Below, in pieces: positions 9,484-19,500 of a DNA stretch of 64,000 nucleotides. Below the pieces are notes generated by a model. The model had not been told where the DNA came from. It ran no database searches and saw only the letters and a list, made by a program, of their open reading frames with translations. Position 1 is the first letter of the stretch; every line of letters begins with the position of its first letter. Source of the stretch: Pedobacter sp. GTDB lineage: Bacteria > Bacteroidota > Bacteroidia > Sphingobacteriales > Sphingobacteriaceae. The DNA lies in the NCBI GenBank assembly GCA_014378705.1, contig JACMND010000050.1, positions 1-64,000 of the forward strand. Direction: 5' to 3'. A program made the position numbers and the translations under genes.

Positions 9484-10539
9484 ATGAGTTTTACTTTATT
9501 AATTGTTATAATCATACTGGCCCTGGTATTTGATTATATCAATGGTTTTCATGATGCCGCCAATTCAATCGCAACCGTTGTTTCTACCAAAGTTTTAACA
9601 CCTTTTCAGGCGGTGCTATGGGCCGCGTTCTTCAACTTTCTGGCTTATTGGATTTTCAACTTAAACGTAGCCGATACCGTAGCCAAAACAGCGGATACCA
9701 TGAATATAAATCTTACAGTGATTCTGGCAGGTGTAATAGCTGCCATTTGCTGGAATTTATTAACATGGTGGTTTGGCGTTCCATCCAGCTCATCACATAC
9801 TTTAATTGGTGGTTTTGCCGGAGCGGCACTTGCTCATGGTGGTTTCGATGTGATTAATTTGGGGATTATTGGTAAAGTGGCTGCCTTTATAGTAATTGCT
9901 CCGATTGTGGGAATGATTATAGCCTACAGCATTACTGTTCTCATTGTTAACATTTGTCGTTACTCAAACCCAAGCCGTGCAGAATGGTGGTTTCGCAAAT
10001 TGCAGCTTGTTTCTTCGGCCCTTTTTAGTTTAGGGCATGGTGGTAACGACGCTCAAAAAGTAATGGGAATAATTGCTGCGGCAGTAATTGTATACTTAAA
10101 AGATGCCAACTTAAACATGGCTGATATCCCAAACTGGCTGCATGTTACCTACACCGTAATCAATGGCAAGGTTAGTATAACCGATATCCCGGAGTGGATA
10201 CCGATTGCCTGTTATACCTCTATCGCTGCCGGAACCATGAGCGGTGGCTGGAAAATCGTAAAAACTATGGGCACTAAGATTACAAAAGTTACTCCGCTGG
10301 AAGGCGTTGCCGCCGAAACATCCGGAGCCATTACCTTATTTATGACTGAATATTTTAAAATACCTGTATCAACAACGCACACCATAACCGGTTCTATTAT
10401 TGGGGTTGGATTAGCCAAAAGGGTTTCAGCGGTACGTTGGGGAGTCACTGTTAGCTTGCTTTGGGCTTGGATATTGACTATTCCAGTTTCCGCGGCTTTG
10501 GCTGCCATATTATATTTTATCCTAAGTATTTTTTTGTAA
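9484..10539 (+). CDS. Inorganic phosphate transporter, PiT family
   Basis: 'DYINGFHDAANSIATVVSTKVLTPFQAVLWAAFFNF', 'GVPSSSSHTLIGG', 'VSTTHTITGSIIGVG'. Confidence 0.96.
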   Translation: MSFTLLIVIIILALVFDYINGFHDAANSIATVVSTKVLTPFQAVLWAAFFNFLAYWIFNLNVADTVAKTADTMNINLTVILAGVIAAICWNLLTWWFGVPSSSSHTLIGGFAGAALAHGGFDVINLGIIGKVAAFIVIAPIVGMIIAYSITVLIVNICRYSNPSRAEWWFRKLQLVSSALFSLGHGGNDAQKVMGIIAAAVIVYLKDANLNMADIPNWLHVTYTVINGKVSITDIPEWIPIACYTSIAAGTMSGGWKIVKTMGTKITKVTPLEGVAAETSGAITLFMTEYFKIPVSTTHTITGSIIGVGLAKRVSAVRWGVTVSLLWAWILTIPVSAALAAILYFILSIFL

Positions 10540-10563
10540 ACGGATTTTATTGGAAAAACACCA

Positions 10564-11283
10564 CTAATTTATTACAATATCACTGATCTCAATTCTTGAT
10601 AATTCTCTAAGCTTTCCCGCCTGGTATAAACTATCGTAACTGCTGATAGGAGTAATAGAATCTCCGGTTGGAGATTGGTAGTTGATGTAATCCTGCAGCT
10701 TCACTCCATCAACATCATGAATTTTTAAAACGGCCCGAAATCGGTTTCCACCGGTGCTATATGACAGAAAATCCATACTATAATCTTCCTTATCAAAATA
10801 ATAGTAGTACACATCATCGTAATCTTTACCACCACCCTTCTGTTTAAACGAAATTTCAACTTTATAGTAAAGTTTATCGTTAAGAGATTTTTCACCCAAA
10901 TATTTTTTAATTACAGAAGGGTCATTGAGTTTTAATGGAAGATATGTGAAATAAAATAACGCATTTAAAGATTCTGTATATGCGGCGGTTTTTTTAGCAT
11001 CTAGTTGTAAGACCTTCTCATTTACTACCCTTGTAAAACCATCATTATTTAAAATGTCATGCACTTTTCCTGTAGAATCTGTAAACATTCGTTCATAAGT
11101 GAATCGACCATCGCTTTGGGTGGCTTTTAATTTAAAATTTCGAAAATTAAATTTGAGCGTTGCGTTGTTAAGCTTTTCCATCCCATGAAAATGAATACTT
11201 TTTGTACTGATCTTTTCTGCTGTAGGCCTGGAGCAGGCAAACAAAAAGAGGCAGCAGAAAATGAGGATTTGGTATAATTTCAT
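10564..11283 (-). CDS. Lipoprotein, DUF6503-like
   Basis: Lipobox 'LFLFACSR'; overall similarity to Bacteroidota DUF6503 proteins from memory. Confidence 0.6.
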   Translation of the reverse strand: MKLYQILIFCCLFLFACSRPTAEKISTKSIHFHGMEKLNNATLKFNFRNFKLKATQSDGRFTYERMFTDSTGKVHDILNNDGFTRVVNEKVLQLDAKKTAAYTESLNALFYFTYLPLKLNDPSVIKKYLGEKSLNDKLYYKVEISFKQKGGGKDYDDVYYYYFDKEDYSMDFLSYSTGGNRFRAVLKIHDVDGVKLQDYINYQSPTGDSITPISSYDSLYQAGKLRELSRIEISDIVIN

Positions 11284-11383
11284 TCAATAAATTTTTGAGA
11301 ATATGCTGCGTTAGAATTAATTAACATTCCTCTGTAATTAACATTTTATTTAGCTAACGTGGGATTACGAAGGATGTTTGCTT

Positions 11384-12394
11384 TTAAAAGGTAACATCAA
11401 TCTGCTGATCTGATATTTGTTTTGTAACTGATGCTTTCCAGGCAGGGCCAGATCGAACAATTTTCAAAGCCAATGAATCAGCTTTGGCAGAGAGGCTTTT
11501 AAGGATTTTTAAATTGCTCAGCTTTCCTTGATCGTCCACCTTAAAGCCTACAATCACGTTTCCTTTTTCATTTAAAGATGCCGTCGAATTTGCAACTTCA
11601 TCCTGAATATATTTTTTGTATAAATCCCAGCCATTAACCGGCTGGGCTGATATTAAAGCATTTAGCTTTAGGTTAGAAGAATTTGCCGAAAACCTGCTGA
11701 TATTTTCTGTTGAAGTATTCTTCAGACCAGATGCTTCCGGTGCAACCTGAGCGGAATCTAAAACTTTTGAATTAGGCAATGATAATCGGGAATTATCCTG
11801 ATTAATATTGATATTCAAAGATAAATCGTTGGCAACCGCCGAATTTTCTACTTGAGAGGTTATGGTTGCTGCATCATCCCGTTTGGAGTTTTCTGTTGTA
11901 GTTTTTAGTTCTGGTTTTGCGGCAACATTGGAAGAATCTACAGTAGCTAAAGAAGGAACTGATTTAGCTTCTAAAGATGTTTGGGCGATATTAACTGTTG
12001 TCCGGTCAGCCGCTAAAGTATCCGCCTTGCTTAAAACTACTTCTGTTTGTTTGTTATTGTAAGCCAGTTTTTTTACAGGAACCTGATTGTTCATCCAAAA
12101 CAAAACACCTGCACTTATAAACATTACCGCTGCGGCGGCAGCTACACTTAACCGTTGCCAACTCAGATCAAATACTTTCTTATTCTCCTGCTGGAGCATG
12201 ATACGCCGGTGTAATTGTAGTTGTAAAATACTTAAACCATGGTCAGGCTCAGTTATTAAACAGTAACCGTCCAGTGCGTCTGATAAAAAAGGCTCATCCA
12301 AAGCCTGCTTTTCAAGCTCATGCATCCCTTCTTTATCCATTGCTCCCTGCAGGTATTGTTGGATGGTAATATTGTCTGGCAATTTATTTTTCAC
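11384..12394 (-). CDS. Anti-sigma-factor-like single-pass protein with TonB C-terminal-like domain
   Basis: Cytoplasmic N-terminus, TM 'LSVAAAAAVMFISAGVLFWM', C-terminal 'NEKGNVIVGFKVDDQGKLSNLKILKSL'; 11-nt overlap with the sigma factor gene. Confidence 0.75.
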   Translation of the reverse strand: MKNKLPDNITIQQYLQGAMDKEGMHELEKQALDEPFLSDALDGYCLITEPDHGLSILQLQLHRRIMLQQENKKVFDLSWQRLSVAAAAAVMFISAGVLFWMNNQVPVKKLAYNNKQTEVVLSKADTLAADRTTVNIAQTSLEAKSVPSLATVDSSNVAAKPELKTTTENSKRDDAATITSQVENSAVANDLSLNININQDNSRLSLPNSKVLDSAQVAPEASGLKNTSTENISRFSANSSNLKLNALISAQPVNGWDLYKKYIQDEVANSTASLNEKGNVIVGFKVDDQGKLSNLKILKSLSAKADSLALKIVRSGPAWKASVTKQISDQQIDVTF

Positions 12395-12962
12395 TGTTTT
12401 TATCTATACAAATTTTTAAATTCCGTTTACCGTTCTGAATATAGCTTTTAACCTTGTTTAGATCATACCCGGTAATATCGGCCACTTCCTTATAACATTT
12501 CTGTTCAAGATAAAATAAGCTGATCGTTGTTTTTTGTTCATGAGCTAATTGATCTAAACACTTTTCCATAATATTTAGATCATCCTCCTGTGTATCATCA
12601 ATATCCAGATGCGCAAAAGCATCTTTTTCCATAATATGATCTTCCATAGGCACAAACTCATGCTTCCCCGAAGAACGGATTTCCATAAGGCAGTGATTGC
12701 GTGCCAGCGTGTAAAGCCAATTTTTAAAGTTACTGATGTTATGGATTTTTAGTTTAGTAATTAATTGCTCGAAAATCTGCATTACAGCATCTTTGCTTTT
12801 TTCCTCGTCTTTTAAATATTTTAAACACAAACCGTAAACCAGATACATGTAACGCCCGTAAAGCTTTCCAAGAACTTCAAGATTACCGGATCGTTTATAA
12901 TCCAGAACTAACACCAGGTCTTCAGGCTCGTTTACACCGGAAGGATTATTGATAAATTTCAA
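12384..12962 (-). CDS. RNA polymerase sigma factor, ECF sigma-70 family
   Basis: Region 2 'LYGRYMYLVYGLCLKYLKDEEKSKDAVMQIFEQL'; region 4 'TISLFYLEQKCYKEVADITGYDLNKVKSYIQNGKRNLK'. Confidence 0.93.
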   Translation of the reverse strand: MKFINNPSGVNEPEDLVLVLDYKRSGNLEVLGKLYGRYMYLVYGLCLKYLKDEEKSKDAVMQIFEQLITKLKIHNISNFKNWLYTLARNHCLMEIRSSGKHEFVPMEDHIMEKDAFAHLDIDDTQEDDLNIMEKCLDQLAHEQKTTISLFYLEQKCYKEVADITGYDLNKVKSYIQNGKRNLKICIDKNSEK

Positions 12963-13017
12963 ATTAGGAAAGGCTTTTAACGGTCTTTTATAAAACTCAG
13001 TGAATATGGAATGTATA

Positions 13018-13719
13018 CTATTGCAGCACCGAAAAATAGTCTTCCAGTTCTTCCAAAGTATTTTTATTAGTTTCCATATCTTTAATAATCAATCCTTTTT
13101 CCATCAGCAGGATCCGCTCACAAACATCCGTTAAATGATTTAAATCATGACTGGAAATTATGGTTGTAATGTGCTTTTCGCGATTTATTTCCCTGATCAT
13201 ATTTTTAAGCCTGATCTGTGTACTGGGATCTATGTTGGCAAAAGGCTCATCAAGCATAAGCACCTCGGGTTTTTGAATTAAACAGGCGGCAACCCCTACT
13301 TTACTTTGGTTCCCTTTGGAAAGATCACGAATGTATTTTTTTTTGTTTAAAATTTCTGCGTTAAAAAAATCGTTAAACTTTTCAAGCTGTAAGTCAATCT
13401 CTGGTTTATTAAGGTTATGCAAGCTGCCGATGTAATAAAAGTACTCTTCCGGGGTTAAATAATCTATTAAAAATCCTTCATCCAGGTAAGCTGCGGTGTA
13501 ATTTTTCCAACTGTCATTTTTAGAAACGTCAGCTTCTTTGGATATTATTTGGCCTGAAGTGCAACGTATCAAATCCAGCATCATTCTAAAAAGTGTGGTT
13601 TTACCTGCACCGTTGTTCCCAACCAAACCAATGGTTTCGCCTTTTCTAATACTTAATTTTGGAATATTAACAACAACTACACCGCTGTATACCTTTTTTA
13701 AGTTTTGTATCTCAATCAT
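13018..13719 (-). CDS. ABC transporter ATP-binding protein
   Basis: Walker A 'GNNGAGKTT', signature 'LSKGNQSKV', Walker B 'VLMLDEPFANIDP'. Confidence 0.95.
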   Translation of the reverse strand: MIEIQNLKKVYSGVVVVNIPKLSIRKGETIGLVGNNGAGKTTLFRMMLDLIRCTSGQIISKEADVSKNDSWKNYTAAYLDEGFLIDYLTPEEYFYYIGSLHNLNKPEIDLQLEKFNDFFNAEILNKKKYIRDLSKGNQSKVGVAACLIQKPEVLMLDEPFANIDPSTQIRLKNMIREINREKHITTIISSHDLNHLTDVCERILLMEKGLIIKDMETNKNTLEELEDYFSVLQ

Positions 13720-13720
13720 T

Positions 13721-15199
13721 TTAATCGTTTCTAAAGCCTTCGGCTATGGCGTATCGCTTTGCATTAAATTCGCTTACAAGCTTGCTTATCCAAAATGGTC
13801 TTGTTACAATAAATGCAATACCGGTTACGGCAATAATGGCCAGCCCTGCTTCGGGGTAACCCAAAAAATCTAACGGGTAAAAAATTACAAAAGGTGTAAC
13901 CAGTAATGGGATTGATAATATCCACTGGCTTGCGCCAACACCCTCCCAATTAAACGACGCACTTTTTGACAGGTCTATCCGTCTATAATTCCTATTAGCA
14001 AAGTATAGCACCAGCAGCGTGTTAACCCCCATATTCCAGAGGTACATAATGAAGTGAACCAGAATGATGTTCCATCCGAAATAAACATAAGGGATGGTTA
14101 AGATCAAATTGATGGTCGAAAAAATGGTAAACAACAAGAACTTCGACTTGAAAAAATCTTCGATACCAATTTTATTGACCAACAATCCATCAAAGTGGCT
14201 GCTCTGCCAGCTAAACATAAACTGGCCGTAATTAATGATGAAAATACCTGTCATAAACATTCCACAAAATATTGAAGCACCGTAGCCAACTCCCATTTTA
14301 GGATTACCGTAAAAAAGTAAGCCATAAAAAAGGAAAAAGAAGCTCATCATAATTGCTGATTTAGGCCTTTTGTTTCTTATAATTAGTTTTAGTTCATTCG
14401 CTACCAAATCTCCCTGTTTGCCAAAACGGTTTAGAAAAGGAATTTCGGTACTTGACTTAGAAGAAGCTGAAGAAGAGCGCATCTCATCCAGATACAGATT
14501 ACTATTCAGAAAGCTGAAGTTGATCCGATACATCATTAGAGCAGCCAGGATTGTAAATAACGCTAAAACCGGCTGTTGAACAAAGCTTTTAAAAATAACG
14601 GAGGAGAAGGAATTTATAGAAAGGAGATGCAGTTTTAAATCCAGCAATCCGAAAAGTCCGATTGAGACCACAAATGCAAGCATCCACCAGGCGTTTAAGT
14701 TAACCTTGCGCTTAAACCATAAGCTAAAAAAATGATTAAAAAATGTTAAGCCGGCTATTGACACAAGAAATCCTAAGAACACAGGAAGCCCTTGCTGGGG
14801 TAAAATAACTTTGATTAGAAAAGGAAGTGTTAAAACGAAAGGCGCCAGGTTAAAACCCGAAGCGAGAGATACTAAGGAAAGGTAATTAATAATTTGCTTA
14901 CGCTTAATGTTTTGAATCAGGTAAGGCTTTACACTTAGCGTTGGAAGTTCCTGGAGTTGAAACCTAAGCAATACATCTGATAAGAAATAATATAGCAAAC
15001 AGGCAGAAAATGCCGATATAAGGTTCAAATCCGGAAAAACGCTTTCTAAAATTTTATCTAAATAGAAAGAAAGCAGAATCAGATTTGAGAATAAATAAAG
15101 TATCAATACCGCCATTATAATCCGTATGGTTAAACTCTTTCCAGAATTTTTAGCCCTCCAGAACGACCGCCATTGATGCCGGATTAAAGTTATAGTCAT
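13721..15199 (-). CDS. DUF5687 family membrane protein (ABC permease)
   Basis: 492-aa multi-TM protein directly upstream of the ABC ATPase; 'LRHQWRSFWRAKNSGKS'-type start as in DUF5687. Confidence 0.82.
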   Translation of the reverse strand: MTITLIRHQWRSFWRAKNSGKSLTIRIIMAVLILYLFSNLILLSFYLDKILESVFPDLNLISAFSACLLYYFLSDVLLRFQLQELPTLSVKPYLIQNIKRKQIINYLSLVSLASGFNLAPFVLTLPFLIKVILPQQGLPVFLGFLVSIAGLTFFNHFFSLWFKRKVNLNAWWMLAFVVSIGLFGLLDLKLHLLSINSFSSVIFKSFVQQPVLALFTILAALMMYRINFSFLNSNLYLDEMRSSSASSKSSTEIPFLNRFGKQGDLVANELKLIIRNKRPKSAIMMSFFFLFYGLLFYGNPKMGVGYGASIFCGMFMTGIFIINYGQFMFSWQSSHFDGLLVNKIGIEDFFKSKFLLFTIFSTINLILTIPYVYFGWNIILVHFIMYLWNMGVNTLLVLYFANRNYRRIDLSKSASFNWEGVGASQWILSIPLLVTPFVIFYPLDFLGYPEAGLAIIAVTGIAFIVTRPFWISKLVSEFNAKRYAIAEGFRND

Positions 15200-15271
15200 G
15201 TTTTGAAATTAGGAAATTTCATAATCAAAGATTTAATTTATTTCATTAGCTAAAAATTGAATCAGGGAAAT

Positions 15272-16552
15272 TTAATATTTATACTTCCCTTTCCACCACG
15301 CTTTCAACCGCTCTCTTAATTTTTGTTCTGCCGGATTTTTACCGGGTTCATACAAAACCGTTCCGCTCAATTTCTCAGGAAAATATTCCTGATCTGAAAA
15401 ATTGCCTTCATAACTATGAGCGTACTGATACTCCTTACCATAGCCAATATTCTTCATCAGTTTTGTTGGCGCATTACGCAAATGAAGTGGTACAGATTGA
15501 TCGCCGGTGCGGCTTACAAGTTCCTGCGCTTTACTGATGGCTTCATAACTGGCGTTGCTTTTAGCTGATGAAGCCAGGTAAGTTACCGTTTGGGATAAAA
15601 TGATTCTTGATTCGGGCCAACCAATCACGTTAACAGCATGGAAGCAGTTGTTTGCCAATAATAAGGCATTCGGGTTGGCATTCCCAATATCTTCGGATGC
15701 AAGGATGAGCAGCCTCCTGGCAATGAATGAGGGATCTTCGCCACCCGCAATCATTCTTGCCAACCAATAAACTGCCGCGTTGGGGTCGCTGCCACGAATG
15801 GATTTTATAAAAGCGGAAATAATATCATAATGCTGTTCTCCGGCCTTATCATATAAAGCCATATTTTGCTGTACATGTTTCAGGACCAGATCATTAGTAA
15901 GCGTAACTTCAGTTTGGTTAACCGCGTTTATAACCAGTTCTAAAACGTTCAAAAGTTTTCTGGCATCTCCGCCGGAAAGCCTTAACAAAGCTTCATGCTC
16001 TTTTATAGTTACTTTTTTTTCCCTTAAAATTTCATCTGTCTTTAAGGCTCTTGTAAGAAGCGACAGCAGGTCATTCTCCAGAAGATTTCTTAGGATGTAA
16101 ACCTGGCATCGCGATAGTAACGCGGAGATCACTTCGAACGAAGGATTTTCTGTGGTTGCACCGATTAATGTTACCAATCCTCTTTCTACTGCTCCCAGTA
16201 ATGAATCTTGTTGTGATTTTGAAAAGCGATGTATCTCATCAATGAATAAGATCGGCAAGTTTTCGTTTTTATTTTTGAGAACTGCAGCCTTTTCAATCAC
16301 TTCGCGAATATCTTTAACGCCAGAGTTAATCGCACTTAAACTAAAAAAAGGACGATCTAGTTGAGCAGCAATAATGTAAGCCAGGGTGGTTTTGCCAACT
16401 CCGGGTGGGCCCCATAAAATAATAGATGGCAGGTTCCCGCTTTCAATCGCCTTTCGTAAGATAGCGTCTTTGCCTACCAGATGCTCTTGCCCGACGTACG
16501 CATCCAAATTTTTTGGTCGCATTCGTTCTGCTAATGGAGGTAGGGTAGCCAT
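15272..16552 (-). CDS. rarA: Replication-associated recombination protein A (RarA/MgsA AAA ATPase)
   Basis: 'PLAERMRPKNLDAYVGQEHLVG', 'ILWGPPGVGKTTLA', 'IGATTENPSFEV'. Confidence 0.96.
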   Translation of the reverse strand: MATLPPLAERMRPKNLDAYVGQEHLVGKDAILRKAIESGNLPSIILWGPPGVGKTTLAYIIAAQLDRPFFSLSAINSGVKDIREVIEKAAVLKNKNENLPILFIDEIHRFSKSQQDSLLGAVERGLVTLIGATTENPSFEVISALLSRCQVYILRNLLENDLLSLLTRALKTDEILREKKVTIKEHEALLRLSGGDARKLLNVLELVINAVNQTEVTLTNDLVLKHVQQNMALYDKAGEQHYDIISAFIKSIRGSDPNAAVYWLARMIAGGEDPSFIARRLLILASEDIGNANPNALLLANNCFHAVNVIGWPESRIILSQTVTYLASSAKSNASYEAISKAQELVSRTGDQSVPLHLRNAPTKLMKNIGYGKEYQYAHSYEGNFSDQEYFPEKLSGTVLYEPGKNPAEQKLRERLKAWWKGKYKY

Positions 16553-16625
16553 TTATTTAAATGTTAACATCGGTTTTTAAGTTGATAAATGCTGATCTGA
16601 AAACTGAAAAACGGATTCCTGACAA

Positions 16626-19241
16626 CTATATTCCCGCTTCAACGTCCTGATATGCCTGAACAGATTCCAAAGCGTTTGTTACAGAGTCGCCGATAATAGT
16701 GATGAATGACCCTGAAATTACGTGATTAATAGCATGTTTTAACGCCTTTTCACCATCGGGAATAAGCTTAACTGGCATTTCGGGTTTTATTTCTCTGATT
16801 CCTTTTTGCAATAAACCAACGATATCTTCATACGTACGCCCCCGGAGATACTTCTCCTGGCAAATAATAATATCATCAAACATTCTGGCAGAAATACGGC
16901 CTATCTCAATGAGATCTTCATCTCTTCTATCTCCGGTACCGGAAATTAACCCGGTATGATGTTTGGCATCAAGCGTGGCAAGGAAATCTTTGATACCATT
17001 TAACCCGTTCGGATTATGGGCAAAATCTACCATAATTTTAAAATCCTTAAATTCAAAAATATTCATCCGCCCGGGAGTTTGAGCTGCCGACGGTATAAAT
17101 GTTTCTAATGAAAGACGGATATCTTCTATTTTAAATCCCCAAACAAACGTGGCTAAACTGGCCGCTAAAACATTTTGGGTCATAAAACTTACAGTTCCAT
17201 TAAAGGTGATGGGAATATGCGTAACTTTTTCAATCCTGATCTTCCAATCTCCTTTTTTAATTGTAATAAAGCCGTTTTCGTATATAGCGGCGATCCCGCC
17301 TTTACGGCAATGTTCTGATACGACTTTGTTATTCTCATCCAGCGTAAAAAAACCAACATTACATCTTACATCACGTGCCATGCGCACACAGTGTTTATCA
17401 TCGGCGTTTAATATTGCCCAGCCGTCTCGTTTTACAGATCCCACTACAACCTGTTTAACTTTTGCAAGGTCCTCAAGGGTATGAATATCTGAAATGCCCA
17501 AATGATCTTCCTGGATATTGGTTATTACCGCGATATCGCAATTGCTGAACCCGAGGCCGGAACGTAAAATGCCGCCACGGGCAGTTTCCAGTACCGCAAA
17601 TTCCACAGTTGGATCTTTCATTACAAACTCTGCACTTATTGGACCGGTTGTATCACCTTTAAGCAACATGGAGTTTTGTATGTAAACCCCGTCAGAAGTG
17701 GTAAATCCAACTCTGAAACCGTTATTTTTAACAATATGGGCAATTAACCGTGTGGTTGTAGTTTTACCGTTGGTACCTGTAATAGCGATTATTGGAATAC
17801 TGGCAGATTTACCTGCTGGGTAAAGCATATCAATAACCGGTGCAGCAACGTTTCTTGGTAATCCCACACTTGGTGCAAGGTGCATTCTAAAACCTGGAGC
17901 CGCATTAACTTCTAAAACAACTCCCCCATTTTCAGTTAAAGGCTCTGTTAAATTATTAGCCATAATATCAATCCCACAAATGTCCAGCCCAACTATCCGA
18001 GCTATTCTTTCACATATAAAAACGTTTTGGGGATGAACCATATCTGTTACATCAATGGATGTCCCGCCAGTACTAAGGTTGGCTGTAGATTTTAAGCAAA
18101 CCACTTCGTTTTTTAATGGGATTGTATCTAACGTATACCCTTTCTTCTGAAGCAAATCTGTTGTATCACGGTCTACAGTAATATCTGTTAAAACGTTTTC
18201 ATGACCGTATCCTCGTCGGGGGTCTTTGTTTTCAATATCAATAAGCTCCTGGATAGTATGTTTCCCATCAGCAACGACATTTGCCGGCACACGCTGGGCA
18301 GCAGCTACCATGCGGTTATCGATAACCAGAACCCGGAAATCATGGCCGCTGATAAAACTTTCTACAATAACTTTATGAGAATATTTTTGAGCGTATAAAA
18401 AAGCTTCAATAGCTTCTTCCTCTGTTTTAACGTTAATAGTAGCTCCTTTACCGTGATTGCCGTTTAACGGTTTAAATACCAAAGGAAAACCAATGTGATT
18501 GATGGCGTCTTTTAGTGTATCCTGGCTTGAGATTGTTAACCCTTTTGCAACGGGAATGGCCTGTTCTTTTAAAATTTTCTTGGTTTCTTCTTTATTTCCG
18601 GCAATATCAACCGCTATACTGCTGGTTTTATCTGTCATGGTGGCCCGAAAGCGGACCTGGTTTTTGCCGTATCCTAACTGAACCAGCGAACTGCTGTTTA
18701 ATCGGATGTAAGGTATCTTCCGAGCTACGGCTTCATCAATTATCGAAGCCGTACTAGGACCGAACCGTTCTTTTTCACGCATTTTCTTCATGGTTAAAAG
18801 ATCATCTTCAAGATCATATGCTTTATTTTCAATTAGGGCCAGAGCGATATTTACTGCCGCTTCCGCAGCATAGGCACCAACGGATTCTTCGATATAACTG
18901 AAAACCACATTATATATCCCGCTTTGCTTTGTTTCCCGGGTACGGCCAAATCCGGTTTCCATCCCAGCAAGAGATTGGATCTCCAGAGCAATGTGCTCGA
19001 TCACGTGCCCCATCCAGGTTCCTTTTTCAATGCGCTGAAACAATCCTCCGGGAACACCCGGTGAACAACGATGGGTAATTAAGCTGGGTATGAGTTCTTC
19101 TATGCGATCTCTGAATCCCGGAATCAGATTTGTAGGCGATTGTTCGAGATCCTCCAAATCGAGGCGCATTTGAATCAGTTTTTTCCGGCGGATTGACCAA
19201 ATGTTGGGGCCTTTAAGAACCTGTATACCAAGTATTTTCAT
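16626..19241 (-). CDS. cphA: Cyanophycin synthetase (CphA1-size)
   Basis: 871 aa; N-terminal 'GPNIWSIRRKKLIQMRLDLEDLE', ATP-grasp domain, Mur-ligase domain 'ITGTNGKTTTTRLIAHI'. Confidence 0.96.
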   Translation of the reverse strand: MKILGIQVLKGPNIWSIRRKKLIQMRLDLEDLEQSPTNLIPGFRDRIEELIPSLITHRCSPGVPGGLFQRIEKGTWMGHVIEHIALEIQSLAGMETGFGRTRETKQSGIYNVVFSYIEESVGAYAAEAAVNIALALIENKAYDLEDDLLTMKKMREKERFGPSTASIIDEAVARKIPYIRLNSSSLVQLGYGKNQVRFRATMTDKTSSIAVDIAGNKEETKKILKEQAIPVAKGLTISSQDTLKDAINHIGFPLVFKPLNGNHGKGATINVKTEEEAIEAFLYAQKYSHKVIVESFISGHDFRVLVIDNRMVAAAQRVPANVVADGKHTIQELIDIENKDPRRGYGHENVLTDITVDRDTTDLLQKKGYTLDTIPLKNEVVCLKSTANLSTGGTSIDVTDMVHPQNVFICERIARIVGLDICGIDIMANNLTEPLTENGGVVLEVNAAPGFRMHLAPSVGLPRNVAAPVIDMLYPAGKSASIPIIAITGTNGKTTTTRLIAHIVKNNGFRVGFTTSDGVYIQNSMLLKGDTTGPISAEFVMKDPTVEFAVLETARGGILRSGLGFSNCDIAVITNIQEDHLGISDIHTLEDLAKVKQVVVGSVKRDGWAILNADDKHCVRMARDVRCNVGFFTLDENNKVVSEHCRKGGIAAIYENGFITIKKGDWKIRIEKVTHIPITFNGTVSFMTQNVLAASLATFVWGFKIEDIRLSLETFIPSAAQTPGRMNIFEFKDFKIMVDFAHNPNGLNGIKDFLATLDAKHHTGLISGTGDRRDEDLIEIGRISARMFDDIIICQEKYLRGRTYEDIVGLLQKGIREIKPEMPVKLIPDGEKALKHAINHVISGSFITIIGDSVTNALESVQAYQDVEAGI

Positions 19242-19422
19242 TAGATAAATATGTTTTAGTTGGTGATGACGTTTAAAAGTTTTTTATAAAGTCTGCTTAA
19301 TGAAATAAAGCAAAATTTAAACTTTTCATCAAAACAATCATGTCAGACAAGTGCTAAAGCTAAAATTAAAAGCTATTAAAATAATATCAGTTCATAAACC
19401 GTGTTGAATATATAAAGTTTTG

Positions 19423-19446
19423 TGCATAAGTTTTATAACTTATGTA
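19423..19446. promoter_or_regulatory. Dyad CATAAGTT-TTAT-AACTTATG in the cphA/cphB divergent region
   Basis: 8-bp perfect arms (19425-19432 / 19437-19444), flanking positions extend it imperfectly. Confidence 0.45.
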
Positions 19447-19467
19447 TTAACTTTTAAGACTGAGTTC

Positions 19468-19475
19468 TATATTTG
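19468..19475 (+). promoter_or_regulatory. Candidate -7 element TATATTTG for cphB
   Basis: TAnnTTTG match 25 nt upstream of the ATG; no good -33 found. Confidence 0.35.
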
Positions 19476-19500
19476 ATTTTGTTGTACAAATTTCAAAATT

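Noticed and set aside
16152-16580. Plus-strand ORFs opposite rarA
   Set aside because: Shadow ORFs of the rarA Walker region
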